Below, in pieces: positions 19,741-28,609 of a stretch of DNA of 64,000 bases. The translations under genes and the position numbers were made by a program. Origin of the DNA: Brevibacillus humidisoli (GTDB lineage Bacteria > Bacillota > Bacilli > Brevibacillales > Brevibacillaceae); the NCBI RefSeq assembly GCF_020923435.1, contig NZ_CP087263.1, positions 2,437,970 to 2,501,969 on the forward strand, read 5' to 3'. Below the pieces are notes generated by a model, which did not search any database, was not told where the DNA came from, and saw only the letters and a program-made list of their open reading frames with translations. Position 1 is the stretch's first letter. Every line of letters begins with the position of its first letter.

Positions 19741-20457
19741 TCATCGATTCATCAGTGAATCCTTATGACGAAAACTATCACGATTAAAAACAATCAAATG
19801 CGAATAGTGAATGAGACGATCAATGAATGCTTCCGTCAGTATTGGATCGCCAAAAACGTGATTCCATTGGCCGAACTGTAAGTTGGTTATGATGACACTA
19901 CGCTTTTCATAACACAGATTGATCACTTGAAACAGTAACTCTGCTCCTTGCTTGTGAAGGGGTACATAGCCTAATTCATCAAGAATTAATAGATCCAGGC
20001 TCTCTATTTGTTTAAACAGCCTACCAAGAGTTCCCTTCTCGTTAACCTCTAACAGGCTGTTCACGAGTTGAGCGACTGTATAGAAGCGCACCCGTTTTTG
20101 GCTTTTTTGGATGCAGTTCCAGCCTGCCAAGGCTGCCATAAGCGTTTTCCCGACCCCGACGCCTCCATATAGGATTAAATTCTCTTTTCTCTCTATGAAC
20201 CTGCCTTGCAAGATTTCTTCCTTTGTAATGTTTCCATTCATATGAATACCGTGCCATTCTAGCTGCTTGCCAGATATATCCGGCAAACAGGATTGACTGA
20301 GAAGGAGATTGAGCTTCCGTTCCTCTCGTTGCTGTATTTCCCTTTCGAATAAGCAGAGCAGAAATTCTTCATGTGTTTCAGCTTCCACCGCGTGATAATT
20401 CTCCCGTATCCAACTTAATTTCAAACGCTTGGCATGCTCTTCAATGAGGCTTCTCAC
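19741..20457 (-). CDS. istB: IS21-family helper ATPase IstB (element 1)
   Basis: 238 residues. DnaA/DnaC-like AAA+ ATPase with Walker A GGVGVGKT (about 98-105) and Walker B LLILDELGY. It assists IstA in target capture and strand transfer. The start overlaps the istA stop by 4 bp (ATGA), the usual coupling in IS21. Length is normal, so likely functional. Confidence 0.95.
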   Translation of the reverse strand: MRSLIEEHAKRLKLSWIRENYHAVEAETHEEFLLCLFEREIQQREERKLNLLLSQSCLPDISGKQLEWHGIHMNGNITKEEILQGRFIERKENLILYGGVGVGKTLMAALAGWNCIQKSQKRVRFYTVAQLVNSLLEVNEKGTLGRLFKQIESLDLLILDELGYVPLHKQGAELLFQVINLCYEKRSVIITNLQFGQWNHVFGDPILTEAFIDRLIHYSHLIVFNRDSFRHKDSLMNR

Positions 20458-21965
20458 CGCTGCTCACCTCCTGGCATAATCATCAACCGATCATAATGAG
20501 AGAGGCCTCTGCTTGAATTTCTAGTTGATGGCACTGAAGGCGGAAGCGACAGTGTTTCTCGAATGCCTCGTCCATTCACAAGCTGATAATAGACGTGCTT
20601 GATGGATTCCGTGGTAGGATGTCCATGTTCGGATGCAATCCGTAGGGCTTGTAGAGATATGTCGAAATCCTGTTCCTTTAATATGACGGATAAAAGTTGG
20701 AGAGCATTCCGTTTCTCCTCGACTGTACATTCACCGAAAAAGGCTTTCCATTCCTCCGGCAATTGATCGTAGAATGAGCTGTATTTCAAAGCGGTTGGCC
20801 TCTTTGCCATCAAGGTCAGATAAGGTTGCCAGTCCATCGACTTCTTTGTCTCCCCATATAATCTGGGGTGGCGTACGATCACTTCATTTTCCTCGTTCAG
20901 AAGCGAGATCGTATCAAATGAGATCTTCGCCAATACCGCTTGTCCCGCAAAGCGTGGCGAAGTGGAATATTGCTTTTGGTCAATACGGACGATTCCGTAT
21001 TTATCCGCTTTGACCTGCTCGAACCGAACGCATTCGTACGCTTTACCGGGCAGTTGGAGGAAGCGCTCCTTGTCTTCCAAATATAGTTCGGCAATCAGGG
21101 TATCCTTTTCATAGTGGCAACGTTTCCGATCCCCCAGGCTCCAATTCAGGGTCTTCTCATTCAAGACCGACAGGTCTTCATAGTGGATTTCCGGCAACAG
21201 ATAGTTGTTTCGTATGTATTTGACCATTGCTTCCACGTGCCCTTTCTCGTTTCCGCTTCCCGGATTGCAGAATTCATATTGGAAGCCATAATGGGCAACA
21301 AAACGAGCGAATTCCTCTGTTACTTGCCGTTCCCCGTTTGGCAGCACTTTCTTCACCGCAGGTGACAGGTTATCGAAACGGATCGTATGCGGCACGCCTT
21401 CTAGAAAGGCGAACATGTTCGTCAGTCCTTGTAGAAAACACTCCCGGTTTTGGGAAGGGAACACTTGAAACAGGAATGAATTGCTGTAAGGGAATGAGAG
21501 GACGAGGAAGGGCAAGATGACCTCTTTTCCCCTGTGCTTAAAAGGAGCTTCCCCAAAATCTACCTGTGCTGTGCCGGCCTTCGCCTCTAACGGTAAGGCA
21601 GTGTCATTGCTCTCGTCCAATAAGGCGGCTTTCCTTTTCGCCACATAGGCACGAATCGTACGGTCAGAGCCTTGGAATCCATGTTCCGAAACGAGAAGAG
21701 TATAGATTCGCTTTGCGGTTCTTCTGAACTTCTTTTTCTTCCCCATATCTTCAAGTAGCCATTGATCAACGATTGGTTTAACCGGATCCATTACATTGGC
21801 TTTCCTTGTCTGTACAGACTTCACCTCCTGATTGAAATCCTCCATCTCCGAATACTTCTTGATTGTCCTGCGATCCATATTCATCTGTCTTGCAACAGAA
21901 GAGTAGGAGCGACCTTTTGTGTTTGTTTCATGTCTGATATAATTGACTTCAGCCATTGCTAACAT
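20454..21965 (-). CDS. istA: IS21-family transposase IstA (element 1)
   Basis: 503 residues. N-terminal helix-turn-helix (RSYSSVARQMNMDRRTIKKYSE), then the integrase catalytic core (AGTAQVDFGEAPF for the first Asp, VPHTIRFDNLSPAV for the second, a Glu after GNEKGHVEAMVKYIRN), and the Mu-transposase-like C terminus. It cuts and joins the element ends. Different in length and sequence from the IstA of element 2, so the two are distinct IS21 types. Confidence 0.95.
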   Translation of the reverse strand: MLAMAEVNYIRHETNTKGRSYSSVARQMNMDRRTIKKYSEMEDFNQEVKSVQTRKANVMDPVKPIVDQWLLEDMGKKKKFRRTAKRIYTLLVSEHGFQGSDRTIRAYVAKRKAALLDESNDTALPLEAKAGTAQVDFGEAPFKHRGKEVILPFLVLSFPYSNSFLFQVFPSQNRECFLQGLTNMFAFLEGVPHTIRFDNLSPAVKKVLPNGERQVTEEFARFVAHYGFQYEFCNPGSGNEKGHVEAMVKYIRNNYLLPEIHYEDLSVLNEKTLNWSLGDRKRCHYEKDTLIAELYLEDKERFLQLPGKAYECVRFEQVKADKYGIVRIDQKQYSTSPRFAGQAVLAKISFDTISLLNEENEVIVRHPRLYGETKKSMDWQPYLTLMAKRPTALKYSSFYDQLPEEWKAFFGECTVEEKRNALQLLSVILKEQDFDISLQALRIASEHGHPTTESIKHVYYQLVNGRGIRETLSLPPSVPSTRNSSRGLSHYDRLMIMPGGEQR

Positions 21966-22198
21966 CTCCTATATACCTCCCATGAACGTTATGCCCAACG
22001 GGGAGTGTATGTTTTTTAATAGATGTTGCAAGTGGCTCTTTTTAATATGAGCATAAATTAGCTGCCATTTAGTACATTTAAATCATGCCATAAACAAACT
22101 AAAACTAAACAATGTGAACGGCACTGTTAAAATCCTCAATAACGGCACTTGAAAATTCCCCACTTTCGGCAGAAAATCTCTCCCTGGAGGAGAGAAAT

Positions 22199-23440
22199 AT
22201 GCTAAAGAATGGGGAGTTTTACTTGATTAAAGACATGAAACAAAGAGGAATGAGTACCACGCAAATTGCGAACGAATTAGGGAGGGATCGAAAAACAATC
22301 CGTAAGTGGCTGAAGAGAGATGAACCTTCGAAATACCAGCGAACCGTCAAAAAAGCAAGCATCCTCGATCCATTTAAACCCTATATCAAAGCGAGAATGG
22401 AAGAAGGCTGCTTAAATGCTGTTGTCTTGTTTGATGAAATTAGAGCCCAGGGATACTCAGGACAAATTAGACTCCTTCGTTCCTTCATGGAACCATTGCG
22501 CCCCGTCGTTACCTCCAAGGCAACGATCCGTTATGAAACCACACCTGGTAAGCAAGCGCAAGTAGACTGGGGACATTTCAAAGTGGAATGGAATGGTGGA
22601 TATAAACGACTATACGCCTTTGTCATGGTTTTGGGATACTCGAGAATGTTGTATGTGGAATTTACGGAGAACGAACGGCTGGATACCCTCATCGGCTGTC
22701 ACTTACGTGCCATGCAATACTTTGGAGGCAGACCGGATACATGCTTGTACGACAATATGAAAACCGTCATTGCAGGTTACGACGACCAAGGCCATGTATT
22801 GTGGAATGAACGTTTTTCTCAGTTTGCAAGTCATCACGGCTTTACCCTCCGGCGTTGTGCCCCCTACCGTGCACGAACAAAAGGGAAAGTAGAAAATGGT
22901 GTTGGCTATGTGCGAAAGAATTTTTGGCCTCGCGTACAGTCGTTTACCAGCCTGAGTGACTTGAATCAACAAGTACGCCATTGGTTGGATACGGTAGCCA
23001 ATGTACGGATTCACGGCACCACACATGAAAAGCCGGTAGATCGATGGAAACATGAACAGTTGAAGCCGCTTAACCCGGTTCCGTTCGAAGAAGTAGAACG
23101 GCATACTCGAAGAGTATCCAACGATTTGCTCGTTTCTTACGGAGGAAGCAGGTATTCTGTACCCTATACCTATATTGGTCATACGGTACAGGTACAAGAT
23201 CTCCAGAATGGTCATATCCGGATCTATCAGGGCAACACGATTATCGCTGAACATCAAAAAGCAGTTCGTTCCAAACAAGTCGTAACCAATAAAAAACACT
23301 TCGAGGGGATTCAAACCCAAAGTCGCGTGAAGGCTCCCCAACCTATGCCGCGTCTGGTTTCAAATCCAAGCCCTGAAGTGGTGGAACGTGATTTATCAGT
23401 CTACGAGCAGTTTGCTGACGAGGAGGTGATCGTACAATGA
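22199..23440 (+). CDS. istA: IS21-family transposase IstA (element 2)
   Basis: 413 residues. Helix-turn-helix (RGMSTTQIANELGRDRKTIRKWL), then a DDE core (KQAQVDWGHFKVEW with the first Asp, CLYDNMKTV with the second, KGKVENGVGYVRKNF with the Glu). Typical IS21/IS408-type length. GGAGGAGAG precedes the ATG. Overlaps istB by 4 bp. Confidence 0.95.
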   Translation: MLKNGEFYLIKDMKQRGMSTTQIANELGRDRKTIRKWLKRDEPSKYQRTVKKASILDPFKPYIKARMEEGCLNAVVLFDEIRAQGYSGQIRLLRSFMEPLRPVVTSKATIRYETTPGKQAQVDWGHFKVEWNGGYKRLYAFVMVLGYSRMLYVEFTENERLDTLIGCHLRAMQYFGGRPDTCLYDNMKTVIAGYDDQGHVLWNERFSQFASHHGFTLRRCAPYRARTKGKVENGVGYVRKNFWPRVQSFTSLSDLNQQVRHWLDTVANVRIHGTTHEKPVDRWKHEQLKPLNPVPFEEVERHTRRVSNDLLVSYGGSRYSVPYTYIGHTVQVQDLQNGHIRIYQGNTIIAEHQKAVRSKQVVTNKKHFEGIQTQSRVKAPQPMPRLVSNPSPEVVERDLSVYEQFADEEVIVQ

Positions 23441-24216
23441 TGCTCCAGTCCCGTTTAGAAGAAGCCTTTTCGCAAATGGGATGGGTACGAATCCCGGAAA
23501 TTATTCACCACCACGCAGAAGAAGCTGCTGCTCAGAATATATCGTATTTGGAGTTCTTGGACAAGCTTTTGCAAGAGGAAATCAAGGCCAAGAGGGATCG
23601 ATTTATTCGAATGAAGACACGATTGGCTCATTTACCCTACCATAAAACATTAGAGCAATTCGATTTCAGTTTCCAGCCTTCCGTAGATGAAAGACGGATT
23701 CGTGATTTGGCAACCCTCCGGTTTGTGCACCAACAGGAGAATCTCATTTTGCTGGGTCCGCCAGGAGTCGGAAAGACCCACTTGTCTGTTGCATTGGCTC
23801 TGGAAGCCATTAAGCAAGGTTTGACAGTTTACTTTACAACTGCTCACGATTTGGTTCAGACACTTCAGATTGCCCATCAAAACAATAGTATCAAACAAAA
23901 AATGCGGGCTTTTATTAAGCCGAATGTACTGATCATTGATGAAATCGGCTATCGCAAGATGGATGAAACGGCAGCTCATTTTTTCTTTCAAATCGTTTCG
24001 GAGCGTTATGAATCTGGTTCGATTATTCTTACCTCGAACAAGTCTTATGGTTCGTGGGGAGAGATATTTGGAGATACGGTACTTGCCACCGCCATCCTTG
24101 ATCGATTATTGCATCACTCCCACACCATCAACATTAAAGGAGAAAGTTATCGCATAAAGGAGAAGAAAAAAGCTGGTTTCTTTCGACCAGAGACAATTGA
24201 AGATAAAACCGAATGA
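23437..24216 (+). CDS. istB: IS21-family helper ATPase IstB (element 2)
   Basis: 259 residues with Walker A GPPGVGKTHL and Walker B VLIIDEIGY; DnaC-like. Works with the upstream IstA; start coupled by a 4-bp overlap. Intact length. A GC-rich 7-bp stem (GCCCCCC/GGGGGGC, 24237-24252) follows 20 bp later within the element and may stop transcription. Confidence 0.95.
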   Translation: MMLQSRLEEAFSQMGWVRIPEIIHHHAEEAAAQNISYLEFLDKLLQEEIKAKRDRFIRMKTRLAHLPYHKTLEQFDFSFQPSVDERRIRDLATLRFVHQQENLILLGPPGVGKTHLSVALALEAIKQGLTVYFTTAHDLVQTLQIAHQNNSIKQKMRAFIKPNVLIIDEIGYRKMDETAAHFFFQIVSERYESGSIILTSNKSYGSWGEIFGDTVLATAILDRLLHHSHTINIKGESYRIKEKKKAGFFRPETIEDKTE

Positions 24217-24334
24217 ACGGAATTTTCCCGCCGCCAGCCCCCCTCGGGGGGCATTATTCAAACAAACCTATTGCCTAATATGGGGAAAATTCAAGTGCAG
24301 ATAATGGGGAATTTTCATTTGCAGTTGACAACAA

Positions 24335-25130
24335 AAAGGAAATCGATCGACTGATACAACTTGGCTACACAGAAGAACAAATCCAGATAATGACTCCAGA
24401 AGAGTACGAGCGAGAGAAAAATGATCAAGGAGAGCTTGTGTCAGCTGTAGGTGAGTACTATCGTGTCCAAAAAGGGAAAAAGCCAGTAAAAATTAGTAAA
24501 CAACAAGCCCTAAAAGAAGTTAAAGAGCATAAGGAAAAGATAAAGAAAAAAACCCAAGACGCAAGTCAAACTAACGCATTAGCATCCTATGACGATGATT
24601 CAGAAACTTCGTGGATGTACATGGAAACAAGAATCACGAAATACAAAGACGATTCTAAAGCACCAACGGGTGAGTATAAGTTTAAGCATGATTTCGAGTG
24701 GTTGACTGAACCGTATTTTGAATTAACAGACGTTGTCGCTATAACTCACCATGACTTTTTTACTTATGAACAGGATAGCGAATATTTCAAGTATTATTAC
24801 GATCGGTACTTTGCTGGTGAATATTATGACACTAAATCTGTAACAGACAGGTCAGCAGATGAGATGAGCTCAGAGGGTCTAGCTTTTGAAGTTGATCTTC
24901 TTGCTAGTGATAATTCCTTTGATGTCAGAAATCATGAAGGGTACATGTACTACAGGACCTATCTGAATGATTGGGATCGGAATTCTGGGAATGTTTATGG
25001 ACACTATACTCATGCTGAAGGTAGTGTGGCATCGCTAGTTATTAACCTGATAACTGGTCAATTAAGCGTTTCAGGGATGCTGAAACAAGCTGATATGCCA
25101 GACACAGGTGTTTATATTGACCTACCATAA
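24335..25130 (+). pseudogene. Secreted-protein gene, 3' fragment
   Basis: The frame continues from the 5' fragment at 19543: after element removal it reads ...VVKNQLKLNKKEIDRL... and runs to 25130, giving 265 of the 312 codons. An internal ATG at 24390 would give 246 residues without a signal peptide and without a ribosome site, so this half is probably not expressed as a working protein. The sequence is lysine-rich at first, then acidic and aromatic-rich (FEWLTEPYFELTDVVAITHHDFF). No family recognised. AT-richer than the flanking housekeeping genes. Confidence 0.8.
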
Positions 25131-25148
25131 GTTTTTGAATACTGTAAA

Positions 25149-25190
25149 AGCCAGAAATCATCCCTACTTACGTCGGGATGATTTCTGGCT
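25149..25190. terminator. Strong hairpin after the interrupted secreted-protein gene
   Basis: Perfect 16-bp stem AGCCAGAAATCATCCC/GGGATGATTTCTGGCT with a 10-base loop, 18 bp after the stop codon. The T-rich flank is on the minus-strand side, but the position fits a terminator of the plus-strand gene. Confidence 0.75.
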
Positions 25191-25309
25191 AAAGTATAGG
25201 GTTTTACATGTTTTTAGGAACTGAGATGCCTATAAGACTGAAAACAAAGGAGGCTTCATCTTCTCCGCTCTAAAGATGAAAGAATTCCACCCGGGAGCTA
25301 AGTGTGAAA
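25191..25309. other. Short non-coding stretch interrupted by the IS256 element
   Basis: Continuous with 26777-26898 once the IS256-type element and one duplication are removed. Short plus-strand frames are visible (15 to 20 codons) but have poorly placed ribosome sites; I do not recognise a gene here. Confidence 0.4.
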
Positions 25310-25382
25310 GAGTCTATAAAATATTTTGTGTAAACTCTCAACCTACTCATTTACAATTAACTTAGAAAGGTTGGGATTTTTT

Positions 25383-26603
25383 ATGAGCCTCATACCAAAA
25401 GAGCAACTCAGGCAGTGGATTAAGGAAAAGAACATGAAGTCGATGGAGGATGTGCAATCAGCTTTAAAAGAGCTGTTCGCTGACACCATCCAGGAGATGC
25501 TGGAAGCCGAATTGGAGACTGAACTTGGCTACGCGAAGCATGACTCCAAAAACAAACGAACCACGAACAGTCGCAATGGATACAGCAAGAAGACCGTTCG
25601 TTCCGAATATGGTGATATCGACATTCAGGTACCACGGGATCGAGAGGGAGAGTTTGATCCCGTTATCGTGAAGAAACACCAGTCAAACGTTACAGGGATC
25701 GAAGATCAGATTCTTGCCATGTACGCCAAAGGGGTATCCACTCGCGACATTCAAGATCACCTGCAGCAGCTCTATGGCATTGAGGTCTCGCCAACACTCA
25801 TTTCCAACGTAACGAACAAAATCATTCCCTTGATTAAAGAGTGGCAGAATCGTCCCCTGCAATCGGTGTACGCTGTCGTTTTCATGGATGCGATTCATTT
25901 TAAGGTAAAGCAGGACGGAGCCATCGTCAATAAGGCTGCGTATATGGTCATTGGCATCGATCTGGATGGCCACAAAGATGTCCTTGGCATCTGGATCGGG
26001 GAAAATGAATCCGCGAAGTTTTGGCTCCACGTACTTAACGAGTTGAAGAACCGTGGTGTCCAAGATATTTTAATCACTTCCGTTGACAACCTGAAAGGCT
26101 TTACAGAAGCCATATCGGCATGTTACCCGAAGACAGAAATTCAGAAGTGCATCATCCATCAGATTCGGAATTCCATCAAGTATGTGTCATACAAGGACTT
26201 GAAGAAGATTACGTCAGAGCTTAAGCCGATCTATAAGGCTCCAACGGAGCAAGCAGCCTTAGAAGAACTCGATCATTTTGAACAGTCCTGGGGTAACAAA
26301 TATCCCTTGTTGGTACGTTCCTGGCGGAACAATTGGGCCGAAATCGCCACCTTCTTCAAATACCCACCAGAGATTCGAAAACTCATTTACACGACGAATG
26401 TCATTGAGAGTTACCATCGACAATTACGGAAAGTTACGAAAGGAAAAGCTGTATTTCCAACGGACGAAGCCCTTCTCAAAATGCTTTATCTCGTGACGAT
26501 GGATGTCTTACGGAAATGGACGGGACGAGTCCAAAACTGGGGACAGATCCTGTTACAACTATCCGTATTCTTTGAAGAGAGAGTACAACCGTACATTCGT
26601 TAA
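25383..26603 (+). CDS. IS256-family transposase
   Basis: 406 residues, mutator-type (PF00872) transposase. N-terminal DNA-binding region, then the DDE core with VVFMDAIHFKV (first Asp), ILITSVDNLKGF (second Asp) and the C-terminal Glu near YTTNVIESYHRQLR. Start at ATG 25383 (MSLIPKEQL, as in relatives); 19 extra upstream codons overlap the terminal repeat region. Intact. Confidence 0.95.
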   Translation: MSLIPKEQLRQWIKEKNMKSMEDVQSALKELFADTIQEMLEAELETELGYAKHDSKNKRTTNSRNGYSKKTVRSEYGDIDIQVPRDREGEFDPVIVKKHQSNVTGIEDQILAMYAKGVSTRDIQDHLQQLYGIEVSPTLISNVTNKIIPLIKEWQNRPLQSVYAVVFMDAIHFKVKQDGAIVNKAAYMVIGIDLDGHKDVLGIWIGENESAKFWLHVLNELKNRGVQDILITSVDNLKGFTEAISACYPKTEIQKCIIHQIRNSIKYVSYKDLKKITSELKPIYKAPTEQAALEELDHFEQSWGNKYPLLVRSWRNNWAEIATFFKYPPEIRKLIYTTNVIESYHRQLRKVTKGKAVFPTDEALLKMLYLVTMDVLRKWTGRVQNWGQILLQLSVFFEERVQPYIR

Positions 26604-26606
26604 AAT

Positions 26607-26733
26607 GAAAGGCTTCATCCCCAAAAAGATTGTCTTTCTCTTCGCCAATCAGGTCAAGGGTTTGCTACGCCTTACGCCCTTGACCCCCATTGGCTACGAG
26701 AAAGATGTTCCGATTATGGGATGAAACCTTTTC
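26607..26733. repeat. About 127-nt imperfect palindrome inside the IS256 element
   Basis: Between the transposase stop and the right terminal repeat. Nested complementary arms: GAAAGG-TTCATCCC with GGGATGAAACCTTTTC, TCTTTCTC with GAGAAAGA, CCAAT with ATTGG, and GGTCAAGGG with CCCTTGACC. It would form one long interrupted hairpin in RNA or a cruciform in DNA. Confidence 0.75.
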
Positions 26734-26784
26734 ATATATCGGTTGATTAAGTTTACACAAAAATCTTGACAGACCCGTGTGAAA

Positions 26785-26898
26785 TCATCAGCGCTACCTT
26801 TCAAGGTTAAGTTGCCCGTTTCCTAGACCGACCTCGCCTGTCGGACTGAGTAGAAACTTCCCTTTTTTATCCCCCACAAAATAGTGTTTTCCCCCTCC
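26785..26898. other. Non-coding stretch downstream of the anti-sigma gene
   Basis: Contains CCGAC-N7-GTCGG (about 26829-26845), no T-run. No gene seen. Confidence 0.4.
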
Positions 26899-27960
26899 TT
26901 ACTCTACCTGCTCTGCCTTGGCCTGATTGCGGGCGTGCAGGTCGTCGATCATTTGGTTGTGCTCCTCTGGAGTAGCTGTGAGCTCTTTCAGCTTTTGTCG
27001 ATACTTCGACGGGTACATCTGCTCGATACTCGGCCAATACAACGTACCGTCTTTCGGTATTTGGTGACCGGTCACCTGGTAGCCATGTCCGGCCGGTTCG
27101 ATGGTAAACGTCATTGGTGCACTGAAGCCCGACTCGTTTTCCCACTTGTCGTCATGACGCACCAACCTCTCAACGAGTCCCCAAGCATACACGGTTTTGT
27201 ATCCAGTCTTTTTGCTTTCTATCCCGATCAGCCGGATGCTGGCGTGCCGCGGCTGCCCAATCCAGGAGAAATCAGCATGATTCTCGTCTTCCAGATACTG
27301 CGTAATCAAGGGCTCGACAATCGAGATTGTCGCATCTGAGAAGCCCGGCTTTACCTCGACAAACAGGTGGCCTACCGGCTGCTCCCCCGACGATGCCTCC
27401 AGCTTCCAGATGTCCGGCGAAGGAAGTGCGATGTCCAGTGTGATGTGGCTATCAGCATCGTAAAGTGGCCCTTTCAGATCAAAGCTCCCAAAGTCAATCC
27501 GCTCCCCCTGTTGACTGACAGCATGGATCTGCACGCTGGACGAAGGGGGCTGATTCAACAGCCAGACCGTTTTTTGTGCCTGATCTTCGTAGAAATGACC
27601 CGCGATCATGCGCACCGGTTTCTCTCCCCAATAGGAGAACGCCTCTCCCTGGTAATGTCCGGTCGCAATCGGAGACGGCTGCCACTCCGCCGCTTCCTGA
27701 CCACTCCAGCCATCTGTCTCCCTCCCCGCTCCGAGGCGATCCTCACTCAACGATGGCAGATTGACGAACGCAAAGACGGTACAGGCCGCGATGGCCAGCC
27801 CCACCATCCATCTCTGTGCCCTGCGCAGTGAAGGACTCTTCCGGCTGTCGGCTACCCTATGCTTCACGTTTTGCTCCATCTGCGGGGTAAACGACAGGTC
27901 ACGCAGAACACCAGAATCAGCTGATTCTTTCCATTCTTTGAGCCGTCTATCTACGTCCAT
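26899..27960 (-). CDS. Probable anti-sigma factor, single-pass membrane protein
   Basis: 353 residues. Cytoplasmic N-terminal region (about 1-48, LKEWKESADSGVLRDLSF), one membrane segment (about 50-68, WMVGLAIAACTVFAFVNLP) and a 280-residue extracellular part. It overlaps the upstream ECF sigma gene by 10 bp, the arrangement of cognate pairs, and the topology is that of membrane anti-sigma factors that release sigma on an envelope signal. The extracellular domain is not recognised; it includes EMVKPGFSDATISIVEP-like beta-rich stretches. Its 3' end is duplicated at 18756-18814. Confidence 0.75.
   Translation of the reverse strand: MDVDRRLKEWKESADSGVLRDLSFTPQMEQNVKHRVADSRKSPSLRRAQRWMVGLAIAACTVFAFVNLPSLSEDRLGAGRETDGWSGQEAAEWQPSPIATGHYQGEAFSYWGEKPVRMIAGHFYEDQAQKTVWLLNQPPSSSVQIHAVSQQGERIDFGSFDLKGPLYDADSHITLDIALPSPDIWKLEASSGEQPVGHLFVEVKPGFSDATISIVEPLITQYLEDENHADFSWIGQPRHASIRLIGIESKKTGYKTVYAWGLVERLVRHDDKWENESGFSAPMTFTIEPAGHGYQVTGHQIPKDGTLYWPSIEQMYPSKYRQKLKELTATPEEHNQMIDDLHARNQAKAEQVE
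26907..26965 (-). repeat. 59-bp direct repeat, copy 2
   Basis: The in-gene copy, coding for the last residues of the anti-sigma factor; 58/59 identical to 18756-18814. Confidence 0.9.
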
Positions 27961-28538
27961 CCCAGCCCCTCCTCTATCAGCAACTCTTTCACCTTCTGGC
28001 GGGCGCGATGCAGCCTGGTGCGAATCGTTCCCTCCGACAGCCCCAATACGGCCGACACTTCTGCTATCGACAACTCGCTATAATAGTACAAGACAATCAC
28101 CTGCCGATGCCGGTATGGCAGAGACATCACCACGCGCGTCACATCTGCTCGGTCGAGATTGCCCAGTGCCTCCGCCTCCACGGTCGTACCGCTTTCCTGT
28201 TGGATTTTCGAGGTTGGCACGATCTTGCGAAAGTCCCATGAGCGCAGATACCCCTTGCACTCGTTGACCGCGATGCGGTAGATCCAGGTGTGAATCGAGC
28301 TTTCGTGGCGAAATTCGGGCAGGTGTCGATATACTTTAACAAATACATCCTGTGTGATATCTTCGGCTATACTGCGATCTTTGACGAATAAGTAGACCAG
28401 TCGCAGCACTCGTGTACCGTATTCACGCATCAGCTGGTCGAACGCTGCTTCCGATATACGGCGAAGCCGGTGCTGTTGTTCCGGTTGTTCCGTTGCCAGT
28501 TCCCACACCTCCTGCCATCCTGCCCTCTTGACGCTCAT
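27951..28538 (-). CDS. ECF-type sigma-70 family sigma factor
   Basis: 195 residues with region 2 (FDQLMREYGTRVLRLVYLFVKDRSIAEDITQDVFVKVYRHL) and region 4 helix-turn-helix (LSIAEVSAVLGLSEGTIRTRLHRARQKV). Directs RNA polymerase to stress promoters when freed from its membrane partner. The annotated ATG (28538) has GGAGGG 19 bases upstream, rather far, so the exact start is uncertain. A TGTAAC motif about 35 bp upstream could be an autoregulatory ECF -35, but its -10 is not convincing. Confidence 0.9.
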   Translation of the reverse strand: MSVKRAGWQEVWELATEQPEQQHRLRRISEAAFDQLMREYGTRVLRLVYLFVKDRSIAEDITQDVFVKVYRHLPEFRHESSIHTWIYRIAVNECKGYLRSWDFRKIVPTSKIQQESGTTVEAEALGNLDRADVTRVVMSLPYRHRQVIVLYYYSELSIAEVSAVLGLSEGTIRTRLHRARQKVKELLIEEGLGWT

Positions 28539-28609
28539 TCTTTAGATGCGGCACACCCTCCATCCGTTACAACCAAATTACAAGACAGACTCATTCTCCT
28601 GAACATACG

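Larger units (their letters stand above)
19677..22096 (-). mobile_element. IS21-family insertion sequence, element 1 (2420 bp)
   Basis: Contains istA and istB on the minus strand. Ends are imperfect inverted repeats beginning TGT: TGTATTTGGCAAGTAG at the left and, read inward from the right, TGTTTATGGCATGATT; further inside both ends carry an ATTAAAAA...CACTTGC repeat, the multiple terminal repeats expected for IS21. Flanked by a 7-bp target duplication AACTAAA (19670-19676 and 22097-22103). Both transposase genes look intact. Confidence 0.9.
22113..24330 (+). mobile_element. IS21-family insertion sequence, element 2 (2218 bp)
   Basis: Carries istA and istB on the plus strand. Ends are inverted repeats: TGTGAACGGCACTGTT at the left and, inward from the right, TGTCAACTGCAAATGA; both ends share an inner GCACTTGAA...TTCCCC motif. 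Flanked by a 4-bp duplication ACAA (22109-22112, 24331-24334). It lies only 16 bp from the right end of element 1, inside the same interrupted gene. Confidence 0.88.
25310..26776 (+). mobile_element. IS256-family insertion sequence (1467 bp)
   Basis: One transposase gene flanked by 27-bp imperfect inverted repeats (25310-25336 and 26750-26776) that share TTTTGTGTAAACT at their inner ends. Perfect 8-bp target duplication GTGTGAAA at 25302-25309 and 26777-26784, the size expected for IS256. The complete duplication and intact transposase indicate a recent insertion. Confidence 0.95.

Noticed and set aside
24390-25130. Stand-alone gene starting at ATG 24390
   Set aside because: No ribosome site, and the frame extends upstream through the IS junction to a signal-peptide fragment at 19543; better explained as a 3' fragment.
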